A program made the translations under genes and the position numbers. The notes under the pieces were generated by a model. That model did not search any database. It had not been told where the DNA came from and saw only the letters and a program-made list of their open reading frames with translations. A DNA stretch of 64,000 nucleotides from Cordylochernes scorpioides (lineage: Eukaryota > Arthropoda > Arachnida > Pseudoscorpiones > Chernetidae), in the NCBI GenBank assembly GCA_030710605.1, contig CP092886.1:52774305-52838304 (forward strand). The letters run 5' to 3'. Positions 32,912-46,429 of this stretch are shown here, piece after piece (within the stretch, counting starts at the first letter, position 1; each line of letters starts with the position of its first letter).

Positions 32912-33011
32912 NNNNNNNNNNNNNNNNNNNNNNNNNNNNNNNNNNNNNNNNNNNNNNNNNNNNNNNNNNNNNNNNNNNNNNNNNNNNNNNNNNNNNNNNN
33001 NNNNNNNNNNN
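32912..33011. other. Assembly gap of 100 N
   Basis: Exactly 100 N. It separates haplotype 1, inside its retrotransposon, from the start of the haplotype 2 contig. Confidence 0.98.
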
Positions 33012-33129
33012 CAACTTTGAATATAATAGCTATTTCAAAAAGCAAATATCTGAGCCATAATTGGTATGCATAATAAAAAAACTGCTGATATAAACCAGAA
33101 TAATGTAAATAATATGAACAACCCAAAGA

Positions 33130-33340
33130 AAGAGAAAGCCGAGATGTATAATTTCCATATGTTAGAGCGAAACCAGTGGTCACGAAAGAAGTGGCAACCC
33201 CCAATTTGCCTACGCCAAGAAAAAACACGCGCTGCGGGGCGGGCGGACGGACCTTGGGGCTGACAACTTGCTGGCCTCGGTCGAAGGCATTGTTCGCCAG
33301 GGGTTGCCTGGCTTTCTCAGCTTCTTCATGCAATATTAGA
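33130..33340 (-). pseudogene. GC-rich coding-like fragment (haplotype 2)
   Basis: This is the allele of 18430-18640. The reverse-strand reading contains HEEAEKARQPLANNAFDRG and is open. It has one S/A difference from the other allele in that part. Confidence 0.35.
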
Positions 33341-33645
33341 TATATCACTGTACCTACACTGTATTTATTACTAAACACACAACATTTCCTGGAATACTCA
33401 CTCATTAGAGGCAATGATAGATATACCAATGCACGCACACTGTGTTTATTAACACACACACCAGGTGTTGTCCGAATTTCTTACTGATTGCAGGCAATGA
33501 TAGATATACCACTGTACAGTGCGCACTGTCTCTATTACTACAGACATCAGGTATTGCCTAGATTTCTCACTCATTACAGTTAATGATAGATTTTTCATTG
33601 TACGTACATTGTGACCGACTTTACATACACCAGGCACTGCTTGTT
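33340..33645 (+). repeat. 83-bp minisatellite (haplotype 2, about four units)
   Basis: This is the allele of 18630-19030 with one unit fewer. The missing unit corresponds to the segment at about 18722-18804. Confidence 0.8.
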
Positions 33646-35344
33646 TATCTTAGTACCATTTCAGCCATAGGTAGAAATGTCTCCGTGTGTACACATAATA
33701 TCCCATTCTAAATAACAGGTTTTATCTAGAATTATTATTAGCCGTCATGCAATTGTAAATATACCACTTGTGTAGATATACAACCTGTATGTAAAGTATT
33801 GCAGTGTGATTATATAATCAAATATAATGTGATAACACTTGTTACCTTTAAAATATATAGTATTTTTTAAATTTTAATTTTTCGAATAAAACAGCTTAAT
33901 TCTTCATTGCAATGGAAAAATATTGGCAGGACCTGCTAATCAGTGGCGAATCTCTCAGTGGTTCGCCAGTTTATTCTACCACGCCGCTGTAATTATTGCA
34001 TTGGGTTGTTATATGTCCGGCTCATTAGTGAAATTCTTGGCTGTGGGATATTTAAAGAAACTATGAGTATAAGTATTGTTGAAGCCCCAGTATATTAAAA
34101 CATCCATCGAACATTGCCTTTCCAAAACAATCTAGTTATGCCTAAACTAAATATAAGGCGTACCATCTATATAAAAGAAATGAAACAATTTTAGCGCGTA
34201 GTTTTTATTTAAATAAAACATTCTAGTGTCCTTACTGCGATGTAAAATATTATGTAAGAAAAATATTAAGGACAATAGGAATTTTTGCATTCATAAATAG
34301 AGAAGAAAAATCGCGCTAAATCCTTATGCTTAATTAGTTATCGATGTTATTCTACTCTTTGGTACTATGGTACTACTGGTGATACATGAACTTTATCATT
34401 TTTTTAAATATTTAAATCCTATATTCAATTCTATTGAAGAATAAATTTATAATCATATTATGATATATCCAATTAATATCGTTATTAAAAACATATTTTC
34501 ATTAATCCTGATAATTCCAATGACAGAGAAGTACACACACAACACTTTATAGTATACATTTTGAAATCAGTTTTCTGACGTTCACGGTGCATCCTTACTT
34601 TCCTCTGTCAGTATCGCTATCAGACTTTGTGTCATTTAGTCACCTTACTTATGTTACATAAGCAAGATTATAAATAGGCCCATCTCATATTGCGATGTTG
34701 ATTTCACTTCATTGAAACCATTTTATTTAAAACTTATTTAATTGCTTAATTTTTATTGTTGCTGTTAAGTTGAATTGATGAAAGGTTACAACACTTTATA
34801 GTGTAATAACCAATATCAGTATTTTCACAGATATTTACTCAACAAAATAAAGAAGTTTCAAATTCAAGATTCTACCCTACTATTTTCAAGTGAAATAAAT
34901 CAAAAGTAAAACCCCAAAAACGAAATCTTCAACTCCAACTGGAATATTTCATTCAGAACCCCATTTCACTCGGAAGAATTGAAACCCTTCTAATCTATAG
35001 GATTTCTAAGTTCCTTTTAATTTGTTATAAGACATTTTTCTTGTCTACGAAGTTATAGTTTAATATAAGAAACATAAGGTCTTAAAAACAACTCTAGACT
35101 ATCTTACTATAAAAGAAAACAATACCTTTCTCAATATAAGATTATGTAAATAATGTTTACAATCCGAAAACATCAGGTGTGTAATGGGATTATGGGTAGA
35201 AAGTCCGGAGTTGCGACCAGCTCTCCCCGTTACCGACAGAACGGGGGGGAGATTCAATTAGCTCAAATCTTGTTAGGGATAACGGTTTGGGTAGAACCTC
35301 TGTTTCAAGGATTTATATACAGAGGGTGTTACATTTTTAAAAGA

Positions 35345-36250
35345 GCATATTTATTGCTTTATTCAAAATAATTTACAATTTTTTTTTACAACTTATTGGT
35401 GTAAGGCGTAATCCTTGACGTTTATACCCGCATCAATGTTTCCAGATATAAGGTTTCGTTTTAGAATATTTTAAATAGATCATTACAACAGTCCTTAACG
35501 ACTTTCCAAAGACCCTCCAGTTTTCCTCGGTTATATATATTTATAAGCAGTTTACAGCAAGCTAAAAAAGATAAAATTCCATAATGGTAAAGTCTGAGTA
35601 TTTGGAAGAAATGTTCTTAAAAGAAATGTACGAAATGCCGCTTCCATTCCTCTTTTTGCCTAGGTATCGACGCGTTAAACGTGAGGTATTGAGTCACTTG
35701 GATACAAATATGGGACCTTTTTGTGAATAATTGGTATAATACAAGTATTTTGGTAGATTTTCGAATTTTATCTTGACATTTGGGTCTACTTTTTATAGGG
35801 AGCTTCCCATTGTAGCAGAAATCTGCAACAATCATAAAGTATTTTAAGAACCTTTCCTTGCATTGCTTGATCAAGTTATTAAAGGTGTTTATTTGAAAGT
35901 TAGCGTAGTAAATGGCACGGGGTTGGTTGCTATCCTTGAGGTAAACTAATGCCTCGTCCACTGTTATAACATTCTTTCAATTTCAATTTTAGGTACTTTT
36001 CATAAAGGTCCCTGATGAAGTTCTTTCATTCTTAGATATATAGTGCCACTTGAGAATATGTCTTAAGCCTTTCTACGTATTTTAAACCGGATTTCCTGAT
36101 AATATGGTTAACGGTATAAAATGGAACGTTAATTATTATGGAAATGTTGTTTTGAGAAGGTGGATTCTCTCTTACAATAATAAATACAATGAATACATTT
36201 CCTTTATCTTTCTTTCGGTTGGAGGTAAAGGTTTCTTCAGGCACCTTTTT
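35345..36250 (-). pseudogene. mariner-like transposase pseudogene (haplotype 2)
   Basis: This is the allele of 20745-21640. On the reverse strand, ETFTSNRKKDKGN, IVRENPPSQNNISIIINVPF and FYTVNHIIRKSGLK form the N-terminal helix-turn-helix. A 114-codon frame (35961-35617) follows with DEALVYLKDSNQP, CKERFLKYFMIVADFCYNGK and LPIKSRPKCQDKIRKS. These match the first catalytic aspartate block and the 'VAGFSYNGKLKI' block. The last block has glutamate in place of the third aspartate (MEFYLF). It preserves longer frames than the haplotype 1 allele but is still dead. Confidence 0.8.
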
Positions 36251-36664
36251 TCATATTTTTCGTTTAATTTTATATCTTTCAAATATTTTAATTTCCTTTA
36301 TTATTGTGTGCACCTAGTAAAGAAAAGTAGCAATATTATATTATTTTATAATTTTAATAATTAAGGTACACGAGTATATATATTTCTCCTAGGATTGTCT
36401 GAAAACGTAACCTTTTACAAAATACTTATTATTCTAGGCATTTTGAATATTTAAAAATATTTTTATTGAATATTAATCAACGCTTGTTTTTTCGAATAAA
36501 TAAAACATTACTCGGATCGTGCGCTTCTTTCGCGAACTACATATTTAAAAATCTTTCTTTTAAAAATAGAACCCTCTCTGTATTTATCGCAAATATTCAA
36601 ATTATGTAAATAATAATTTGTATATAAAAATAGTATATATCATCAATTTATTAACGTGATACTC

Positions 36665-36690
36665 CTGTTGAAGGACTGACAAGTCCGAAA
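36665..36690 (+). ncRNA. Hammerhead-like core of a Penelope-type 3' end (haplotype 2)
   Basis: This is the allele of 22029-22054, with the same CTGTTGA, AGGAC/GTCC stem and GAAA. Confidence 0.5.
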
Positions 36691-38074
36691 TCTTGAAAAT
36701 AAAAAGTTGTACAAGAAACTTAACCCTGGAAGCTTTGTTTTATTTTTCTTATAATAATTTATCCCAAATATTAGCAAATTTATAAAACCCTTGGATATGG
36801 AGTACCCGTGAGACCATATACAAACGAATATATATTATATATATATTAATAATATAAAAAAGGTATAAGGTTACATTGTGAATACTACAAAGATGCACAT
36901 TAAATCTATTAACACCGCGGTTATAAAAAACAGCACATTGATTTACACCAAGTTAATGATTGTTGATTTTTAATTTAATATATCTGGAAAGAGAAATTTT
37001 TCACCTTATAAATATATGTCTAGGGACCTTCAAGTATATATATTTATATAGAGGCTACCTTATAATAAATAGACTAAAATGTTGGAGAATGGCTTCTAGA
37101 AAACCATTTCAAAAAGCTACCTATATATATAGGAAATGATACATTTATCTCGTTAAATAGAAAATATATTTAGCGATTGATGTATATGTATATATATATA
37201 TTAGGAGAGCTTATAGAAAAACATTTAATGAAATCTAGAAAGTTTATTAAAGGGTCGATTAATGAGACTTTTTAAATAAATAAATTAGGCAAAAAATATA
37301 TATTTAGGAATATAAAATACAGAAAAAACACTATTGAATGATATTGTAGCGTAGAAATCAAGTCTTGGAATATCTTAAGATGTAAAAGTATTTATTGATG
37401 ACGTCAGTACGACTAGTCGACAATTATCAACCAAACTATCTACAGAATATCGAGCAAGCAAGCTAGGCAACATATATGATGATTTCATAAATATAAAGTA
37501 ATAAATCTGTTTTAAATATTTTTTCATTGAAAATTTTAATTAAATAATAAATTATTTTTTCGCCACAATATATTATAAAGATCGCTTTATTAGAACTAGA
37601 CGATCATAATTTTGAGGAGTGGTCAGGTGCAGTTGAACCTTGATTTCCTCGCGATGGCGTCAAGTAAATGGTTACCTTTTACGCCGACAGATGGCAGACA
37701 CTAGCTATAGCACTTCACTATTCCTCCCTCACCTCTAGTTCCTAAATCCCACCAAATTGAATGACTAAACACAATATATTATAGAACGAAAATTGACAAT
37801 TATACCGGAAATGTTTCTTTTGAACGAAAAATCGAAATTTATTTTAAGGAGAAATAACGATTATTTCTAACCTTAGGGATGAGTATGATAGGATGAATTG
37901 TGAAGAGTAATGATAAACGGAAAAATAAATTGTCCAGGGATGGGACATCCCAATCGTAAACCGCATTATATTGTATCACAATATATAATGTTTACACTTG
38001 GTTATCTCAATGTCTTTAATAAAGGTCAGTGTTATGAAAATTATAAACTATTTTAGACACGTAAGATTCTTTTT

Positions 38075-38347
38075 ATGTGAGCAATAGTTACCGAGAAATT
38101 ATTTGAAAAAGTAAAAATTGAATCAGGTAAAAGTTTCTTTTAATTTATATTCGCTAGCTTTCGAGCAAATTAACTGCTCTTCGACGGGCTGATATTCTTT
38201 GTACAAACTCAAAAAAATATTCATACTCAAATAAAATTGAGTTTGTACAAAGAATATCAGCCCGTCGAAGAGCAGTTAATTTGCTCGAAAGCTAGCGAAT
38301 ATAAATAAAAAGAAACTTTTTACCTGATTCAATTTTTACTTTTTCAA
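38075..38347. mobile_element. Penelope-like fold-back insertion, haplotype 2 only
   Basis: Flanked by AAGATTCTTTTT at 38063-38074 and 38348-38359. The other allele has it once at 24906-24917. The insert is almost entirely one inverted repeat: arms about 38102-38212 and 38237-38348, loop about 24 bp. Each arm carries a hammerhead-like block (CGTCGA, GAGCA/TGCTC, GAAAGC) and the AAATAAAAAGAAACTTTTTA tail type of Penelope-like 3' ends. No coding sequence. The architecture matches the outer parts of 23750-24607 without the endonuclease core. Confidence 0.8.
38262..38290 (+). ncRNA. Hammerhead-like core, right arm of the fold-back insertion
   Basis: CCGTCGA, stem II around AGAGCA/TGCTC, then GAAA. 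Its mirror image is on the reverse strand at about 38158-38186. The core departs from CUGANGA at two positions. Confidence 0.45.
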
Positions 38348-40023
38348 AAGATTCTTTTTGAAATTAAACAATTTCTTCTGCACTTACTGCAATGGAAAAA
38401 TTAATGGGAGGGTCTGGCTCATCAGTGGTGAACCCTCCCAGCGGTTTCACCAGTTTATTCTACCATACCGCTGTTATATTGCATTTTTTCGATCTTCCTT
38501 TTATAGTGATACTTTTGTTAGACTCTTGGAATGTGTATTTTAGATTAACTATGGACAGAATATTTGAGGGCAGCAGAATTACATACTATTATAAATATAT
38601 AATATGCTTCGAGCCATCGCTCTTCCGCAAATATCAATCGAGTCTTTTATTAGAACATTTATATTACGATGCACTATTGCAGTAAGGGCAGTAGAAATTG
38701 TTTAATTTCAAAAAGAATCTCACGCGTCTAAAATAGTTTCAAATTTTCATAACAGATGGCGCGCTAGTGTATCGTAATATAAATGTTCTAATAAAAGACT
38801 CGATTTGATATTTGCGGAAGAGCGATTGCTCGAAGCATATTATATATTTATAATATTATGTAATTCTACTGTCCTCAAAGCTTATGTCCATAGTTCATCT
38901 AAAATACCCATTCCAAGAGTCTAACAACAGAATCACTATAAAAGGAAGATCGAAAAATGCAATATAACAGCGGTATGGTATATTAAACTGGCGAAACCGG
39001 TGGGAGGGTTCACCACTGATGAGCCAGGCCCTCCCATTAATTTTTCCATTGCAGTAAGGGCAGTATAAATTGTTTAATTTCAAAAAGAATCTTACGCGTC
39101 TAAAATAGTTTCTAATTTTAATAACAGATGACGCGCTAGTGCATCGTAATATAAAAGGTCACTGTGTATCAAATATCTTTTAGAATTATTATCTGAATCG
39201 TGGTTTACATGCTAAAAAGTAAAACTCCCTTTAGAGTCGTCCATCAGTTTCGAGTAAATTCTAATATCTCTATATTTAGAACAGATTTTATTTTCAAGTA
39301 GAATATAATACTAAGCAAATTAATATAACGATAGAATATGCTTTGGAAGACCTTATATGAATCCTCTAAAATATCATTTGTTCTATCCATTAACTGTTTT
39401 GTTAAATGTTTAGGTGAAGTATAGAACTTTTGTGCGACAATCCTAGGAATCGTGCGATGAATTAAAACATAAAATTAAAAAATCTAATTCATCAAGTTGG
39501 AAGTTAAGAGGTGGATTTAAGTTTTCGCCGTCTTTAAGGAGTGGATTAAGGAATAACTTTGTTGCTTCTCAAGAGTTGAAGTAATTCTAGAGCTTAGCGG
39601 TCTAGCAGCCGTCAGCACATCTTGGAGAGATTCCCTGGAAGCCACTGAGGACAAATCCTCAACATCTCGCGAGTAATTAAACTCCGAACTCTCATTAACT
39701 CTAATTTCTCAGCGCGTGGATTTTATGGCTTTCACCTAGTTAAACAACACAATTATTCCAAGACTCTCCTAATGAAATTTAAATCCATTAAATACTCTCT
39801 AAAAAAGTTGATGGAGACTGACGAATTCTTTGAAGCCTAAGCTTTGTGCAGATAAAAACGCGATTTAATTATTCGAACGGGAAAATAGAAATCAAATGTA
39901 ATAGAATTTGGAAAATATTTTACTTGAAAGTTTGTTATTGCATATGCCAAGATAACTTGAAGAGTAAATATAGAATAATGTCTATTCTAGGCCTAACTTG
40001 AAACAAATATGGCCGCATTGCAG

Positions 40024-40043
40024 CCCCCCCCCCCCCCCCCCCC
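40024..40043 (+). repeat. C homopolymer of 20, haplotype 2 only
   Basis: The other allele reads GCAGACCAAGA at this place (about 26721). The expansion replaced or followed a short ACC. Confidence 0.9.
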
Positions 40044-40049
40044 AAGAGT

Positions 40050-40450
40050 CTAAACCTTACACATTGAGTAATTCAGTCTAACCCACTAAGTTACAAGTAA
40101 TCTACATTTATTAATATAAACTTAGTATAGACTTACATATATCTGATTGACAAATGTTTAGTTCAACTTAATCTATGGTATTCATGCAATCTATACACAA
40201 CATTTCTTAATTGAACCTCATATAGGCTAACATATGTGATTGACCGCTGCATAGTTCAACCTGACCTAGAGTCTACATGTGTAATCTATATTCAATATTT
40301 CTTTATTCAAGCCCCTGATATAAGCCACATATGGGTTTGACCGCTGCATAGTTCAACCTGACCTAGAGTCTACATGTGTAATCTATATTCAATATTTCTT
40401 TATTCAAGCCCCTGATATAAGTCACATATATGATTGCCCATTACATATTC
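40050..40450 (+). repeat. 96-bp tandem repeat (haplotype 2, about four units)
   Basis: Allele of 26735-27040. The repeated starts at 40239 and 40336 are 97 apart. The last two units are almost identical, indicating a recent duplication. Confidence 0.8.
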
Positions 40451-41035
40451 TGTGAATATTCTTCAAATTGAGGTTTATAAGAATTTAAGAAAATAATTTT
40501 TCTCTGGTGTAGGATTCCACAAAAGAAAGAGTCCACTGTTCTACCGAGTAACGATTTAACACACGGCTAGATTCCGCTAATATATGAACATGAAAGGGAG
40601 CGCAAACGACTTCTCAGTATCAAAACACAAATTTAACACAACACACACAGACACTTTACTAATTGAAAATACTTTTTAAAAAGTATTTTCATCCAGGATT
40701 TATTGTGAGAAAAAATGTATATATATAATATAATAAAGCAAAATGTTCCCTATTATTATAACTTGTTTGAAACTAATAAATTTAAAGAAAGGCTCACGTC
40801 CCCAGAATTAGCCGTAACAAACTGGCGCCACATGAATTCACAACAGGAAAACAGGGAACAGGAAAGGTACGAACTTTGGCCCCGGTAGAGGGAGAAGCTC
40901 CAAAGCCAGAGCTGTTATAAGACAGTTGGAAGGAAAAGTTCAAAGTAGATGCGGCCGTACTGGGCAGTCTCATTGCTGGAGCCATGTAAACACGTCTGTT
41001 TCTAGGAAGTTGTCTTCTTGTCGTCACTAACCTCT

Positions 41036-43000
41036 GTAATGTTCATTCCCATATATATATAAACAAAAGAGGCATATCCTGACCAGGCTCACATGAGCTT
41101 TTCTAACACCTGACCTATTTTATATATTTATTTTCTTTTTATTTTCACATATATTCATATATATATTTGCTGTATATTAGATGTATATATACTGAATGTA
41201 ATATTTGAATCAAAGATAAATTTCTTTCGTTGATCTGGTAGAACAAGAGTGGTGTACGCGTGCTCATATGTTTTAGTGAAAAACACAAACATCCTCGATA
41301 AAGAGAGGCGAGTTGCCCCTCAAAATATTGGAACAATAAAATACTTATAAATCCAATATATGCAATCTATTTTGAATATATATATTAATTATGGTATTAT
41401 GTTTGTAAAGTAATTTTTTTTTCACACTCTGATAAATTCCTCGGAATCAATAGAAGAATATATAGAATAAGGCAAACAAATCGATGCGCTAGAAATGTAT
41501 TGTTAAGAGGGTTTAAGAAATATAATTATATATATTTGAATACCCGAGAGATATACCGAATATAATCTGTTGGAATATCTCTCTAAACAATTTCAAGCTG
41601 TCAGAGGCACCTCACATCAGGTCTCTGCCTCTAGGCGGATACACAGAGGTCTACCATAGAATTATAACAGAGGTCCAGCTATTGTAAAACGTAGTCTAGA
41701 TAATTACAAGGTGCCATCTACATAATTGTAAACTATTCTAGCGATTTCAAACATAAACACAACTCCCTAATCAAAATTCGAAACTATTATAGACGCATAT
41801 GAATATTTTTTTTAAATAAGCAATTTCTACTGTCCTTACTGTATTGAAAAAATTAATGGGAGAGCATCATAATAATGCTTTCAGAGAACAATATAAGAAA
41901 TATATATATAGGAAGGGCCATCGTAATGAATTGTTCATTCATAGCAATAAACCTACCCGTTTCAATAGTACCTAAGTTTGAATATAGATGGCGCGCTAAT
42001 TCTTTGGGATTAAATGCTTCCAAAAGACTTTTAATTTGTGAATAGAAGTACTTTAATTAAATTCCCGGAATTAAATGATATTTGAAAAATATGAGCCTTG
42101 CTAAAAAAAGGAGAACGCATTTACAATTCGTGAACCATAAACCTCAATCCACTTCAACAAGTAATCTTTTCTATATATTCTTACGTTCTCTTAATTTATT
42201 AATGTTAGTTTTATATCAGCATGTTATTGGGTATTTTAGAATGCCTTTGATTTCCTAACAACAAATACTCATTCGTTTCTGTATAAAAAATAAAATTCCA
42301 GTTCCATAAATATTCATAATTTTTAGAATGGGATATTCGGAGAGACATCCTTAAGGAAACCGCAGTTTATGAATGGTAGAGCCGCTTTAAAATTTGCGAA
42401 AAAAGCTCATTCCAAAATGAATAAAAAGTGGGAAGACCTATCAATAAAATGAAATTGCAGAATATTGGCATATAGTACTTTCGAAGATAACGGGTCTTTA
42501 AATGTAATAATTCATTCTGTTATTTGCGACAATCTGAAATTGGAAAATAAAATCGGATATTTTCGTGTTTAAAATCAACGCCATTGTCCTATACTCACTT
42601 GGAGTTAAACCAAATGACTTTTTTATATGTAGCAAACTATCTCTTAAATATCGCAGCGATATGAGTCACACGAGGAGTCATAATAGAAAAATTTCCTCAC
42701 ACCGTCTTAAAAGAATACTATTATAAAAATGTAACGAAAGAAATCAGAAGCAATATGGAATAGGTGTTTAGATCTTTATTTTGATTTTCTCAAATTCCCG
42801 GAATTTAATGAAAGTACCTTGTATTAGCTGAAGTGCAATTGTCGATGCAATATTTTATATTTTCCTACTTTTCTTCAAAGCTTAAAGGTCCAGAATCTCC
42901 TTGACACCAAGAATTCCATTTTATTGCCGGATATATGTATAAGCAAAACAGTCAAACATATAATATTAGGGAGGAAGGGTAGATTGCCCAAATCGCTGGG
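41036..43000. other. Non-coding stretch (haplotype 2)
   Basis: 41060-41400 differs entirely from haplotype 1 at the same place (28050-28400). From 41440 the alleles align again. No gene recognised. Confidence 0.45.
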
Positions 43001-45026
43001 AGGGTTTATCACTAATGTGAGTGTTAGCTAAGCCCTTTCAATATTTTTGTCATTATGATAAGGAGATAAGGAATTGTTAATTTTTTAAAAGACACTTATT
43101 CACTTTAAAAAAGTTTATATTGAGAATGCGCAGGTGATAGAAGCCCTATATTTCATGTGAGACAATCGAATCAGAACAACACTAGAAATGCTATTTGATT
43201 AAATGTTCGATAAGGAACCTATAGTACATAGGATAAAAATAATAAGAAAACCAAAAGGACAGTGGTATCGATTTCTCGAGCCCTGAACAATAATTCTATA
43301 TCACTTCCCTTATATACTTATAATAGAAAGTTCTCCTTGTTAGAGAATTTACAATATCCACTCGTCTGATTATCTCCATCAAGGAAAATCAAGAATAATT
43401 AGCTTTAAGAAGTAACCATAAATGTATATTGACAACATGAGTTAGTGTGATAAGATTTGATGCAAATGTTGCATTTCTTTTGTTTTCCATAGTAAAGCAT
43501 GAGATATGATTCATATCATATTCCTTCTGTGCTAAGCCTAATAAAAAGGCTCGCTTTTTTAGAAACCTATCCTCAAAGCACGTTAAAACAGATTGATAGG
43601 GAAAATTTCCATGACAAAAATTCACAAACCTTTATTTTGGCCGCATTCTTAAAAGGTTCACGCAGATATTAATTTTTGAGAAAAATATTAAAATTAGAAT
43701 TCGCCAGATATGTTTAATATATAAGGTAAAAATCAACTTACACTTTTTGCAGAAAAATTCACTTATTATAATTAAGAGCTTACTAAAAAATTGCTTTACA
43801 TACTATATTATATACAAGTTACATAAATTTAGGTATTTCCGCTAATGGCAAATATAATCTAAAAATCAAAGAAACATAATATACTATTATATATCCTATT
43901 TCAAACGCCAAACTGGACTATAAAAGACCAATAAAACAATTACAATAGAAATATTTATAATAGGAATGGAAAAGGTTTTCTAGCAGTTGTATTGTCTGGA
44001 TAGAGGATAAAGATGTACGGTTCTCTAATTAAAAGCCTATTTTCAGGTAATTACTCGCGATTTTAGAATTCCACAATAGGATTTATTTAAAGTCGGAGCA
44101 TTTAAATTTGACAAATTATAGCTGAAGCCAACTTTTTATTTGTCTCCGGCATGCATCCCGGAAACCCGAGAAGATAAAAGAAGAATTCTAAAAGTGGATT
44201 AAAGTGTCAGTAATTAGAGCTTGCTAATTGGAAAATAGTTCCTAAATTTTAAAGCGATAAATTCATAGAAGGATTGAGCTCATAATTGCTAATTAATCAA
44301 TGTTTGTTCTTTGCTTCCGATTCTAAAAAAATAATCATCGAAATAAAAACTTGCTGTTTTCTTTTTTTTACATATTTGAAACTAAATATCTCCGTAGTGC
44401 TAGACCTTAATTTAGAGACGCCAGACCTATATATAATGTACACATAAAAAATTAAGCCTATTAAATGTGAAAGGCTTAAACGGGGCTTGATAATGTAGAT
44501 ATCCTCTGATGTGTTTTGAATTGATGTAAAGAGAAACTTTGTGACAAATACTCTCCTCAAAACTTGTCTACACGGAGAATGGCGATAGAGAGAGAAGAGA
44601 ATCTTGCTGCCCTGGTTCCACTTATCGTGTGACTTGGAAGTTTCCAAACTGAGGCAACAAGGGGATTACCTCCTTGTTGACTTTCCCGTCGCTCCGAACC
44701 TATTCCCGATCAACTTTGACTTAATTACAAGCCTGATAAAGATCAGTAGAGTAAAGCCTCAGTCTATTAGATATTCAGAACATCCACAATATAGAGAAAA
44801 CTAGGAAATATCTATTTAAGACTTCTTCAACATACAGGAGTTTTGATTTACTTTTAAATAACAATATTTGAACACCGCTGGGCATAAATCGTACGCATTT
44901 TTGGCGGTATTACATTTTTAAAGGCCACTTTTCGAAACACCTTTTAACATTAAAATCGAAATATTTTAATTATCTTCAAAAATAATATCAGTTTTGTGAG
45001 AGGTTATAATTTATGGCTCCCCACCT

Positions 45027-45046
45027 CCCCCCCCCCCCCCCCCCCC
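45027..45046 (+). repeat. C homopolymer of 20
   Basis: Allele of the 13-C run at 32061-32073. Confidence 0.9.
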
Positions 45047-45280
45047 ACACGAAAATATAATGAATTAATTATCATATATTTAAAATATATGAAGAAATAT
45101 ACTTACGTTTCCAAATTCACAAAAAGAAATAAAATAAAAGAAAATCAATAGAATTCGATGGTTCAGAAAAGATATATATTCTAATTTGTACGTAAATGAC
45201 AGGAAAGAAGTATATTTCCATCAAGTTCATTACGGACCGTTAGGAGTTAACACACCATGAATTACATGGCTCTCACACAC

Positions 45281-45368
45281 ATAATCAAATAAAACAGGAA
45301 TTTATAAAATTCATTTATCAATAATTATTGATAAATGAATTTTATAAATTCCTGTTTTATTTGATTAT
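45281..45368. repeat. Perfect 88-bp palindrome, haplotype 2 only
   Basis: Arms 45281-45324 and 45325-45368 are exact inverted copies with no spacer. The left arm (ATAATCAAATAAAACAGGAA...) is present in haplotype 1 at about 32311-32354, but the right arm is absent. A second small palindrome (GAAAGGGATTATAATCCCTT) follows at about 45388-45410. Confidence 0.9.
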
Positions 45369-45761
45369 TTGAAAGGGATTATATGAAAGGGATTATAATC
45401 CCTTTCAATTCGCCTGATAATGCTCTTATGAATTTATGTGCGTTTATACTATTGGAAACCCTGAGAAAAGGAGATATGAATATTTGAAGAATTCTGGTGA
45501 AATCTCTAATTTCAAACTAACACCGATGTCGGTATATTTTTAATGTTCAATAGGCACCATATATTTAACAAGAGACATTATATTAAATATTTAAAATAAA
45601 TATTTATGGTGTTTTCCAAATTATTTATTTTAAAAGTGATTCTTTACCTATTATATTTCAAATCATAACATATATTGAATTTGAATTTAATTGGAGATCT
45701 CTAGTGATCAGAAAATTAGATTATCAGTGTGCCCATGTACCGTTCCAGGTTCACCTCTTTC

Positions 45762-45776
45762 ATTATCCATAGGTTA
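45762..45776 (+). other. Uninterrupted (empty) target site of the retrotransposon
   Basis: ATTATCCATAGGTTA joins the sequences that flank the retrotransposon in haplotype 1 (left flank before 32714, right flank after 50695). Confidence 0.85.
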
Positions 45777-46429
45777 AATTCTTAAAACCGCTAAAAGGGT
45801 TCATCACTAAATAACTTTCACGGTGTTAACATGGCACTATATTGACTGTCACTCAATAACGCTAAAACATTATGTTACGAAAATGCGTTTTGGGAGATAG
45901 CTCTACAACCATTAACCCTTCCACTGCTCACAACACACGCGCTTATATTGTTAGCCAGTGCCAGCTACCATATGAGTAGATTTACCCTAGGTGCTGGCAT
46001 TCTTTTTAAACACACAGTTTTCCTAATAAAAATAAAGCCTATATATATATATATAAAGAAGGCAAAACCAAGGTCATTGAAAACTAGTAAAAGCGCGTTC
46101 ACTATCCCTGATACCATCAAATGTGGGTAAATTTCAATGCTAAATGTGACAGAAAAATAGATGATAGATTCGGATAACACGCTAGCGCTTTGGAAGCAGC
46201 TGAACAAAGGCTAAATATCACACGCTGGCGGTTTATGGCCCCTCAGTAATGGCCTAATACAACTCCCAGGGGTGTGGTTGGTAGAGAAAGGGTTAAAATT
46301 CAGCCTTGCTGGATTCGGACATGGAATTTTCTTATTAGCATAATTAGAGGCGTCAACCGTTGCTCCACGCCAACTAGGCTGTGCGAGGGTGGTACAATAG
46401 AGATTTAATCTGACCCTCCGAGATACAAG

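Larger units (their letters stand above)
37986..39250 (+). repeat. Families P and F complex, haplotype 2 allele of 24826-25865
   Basis: Same nested arrangement as haplotype 1, including the two inverted pairs. It has an extra 273-bp Penelope-like insertion (38075-38347) in the left arm and lacks the 40-bp internal duplication found at about 25520-25560. Confidence 0.7.
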
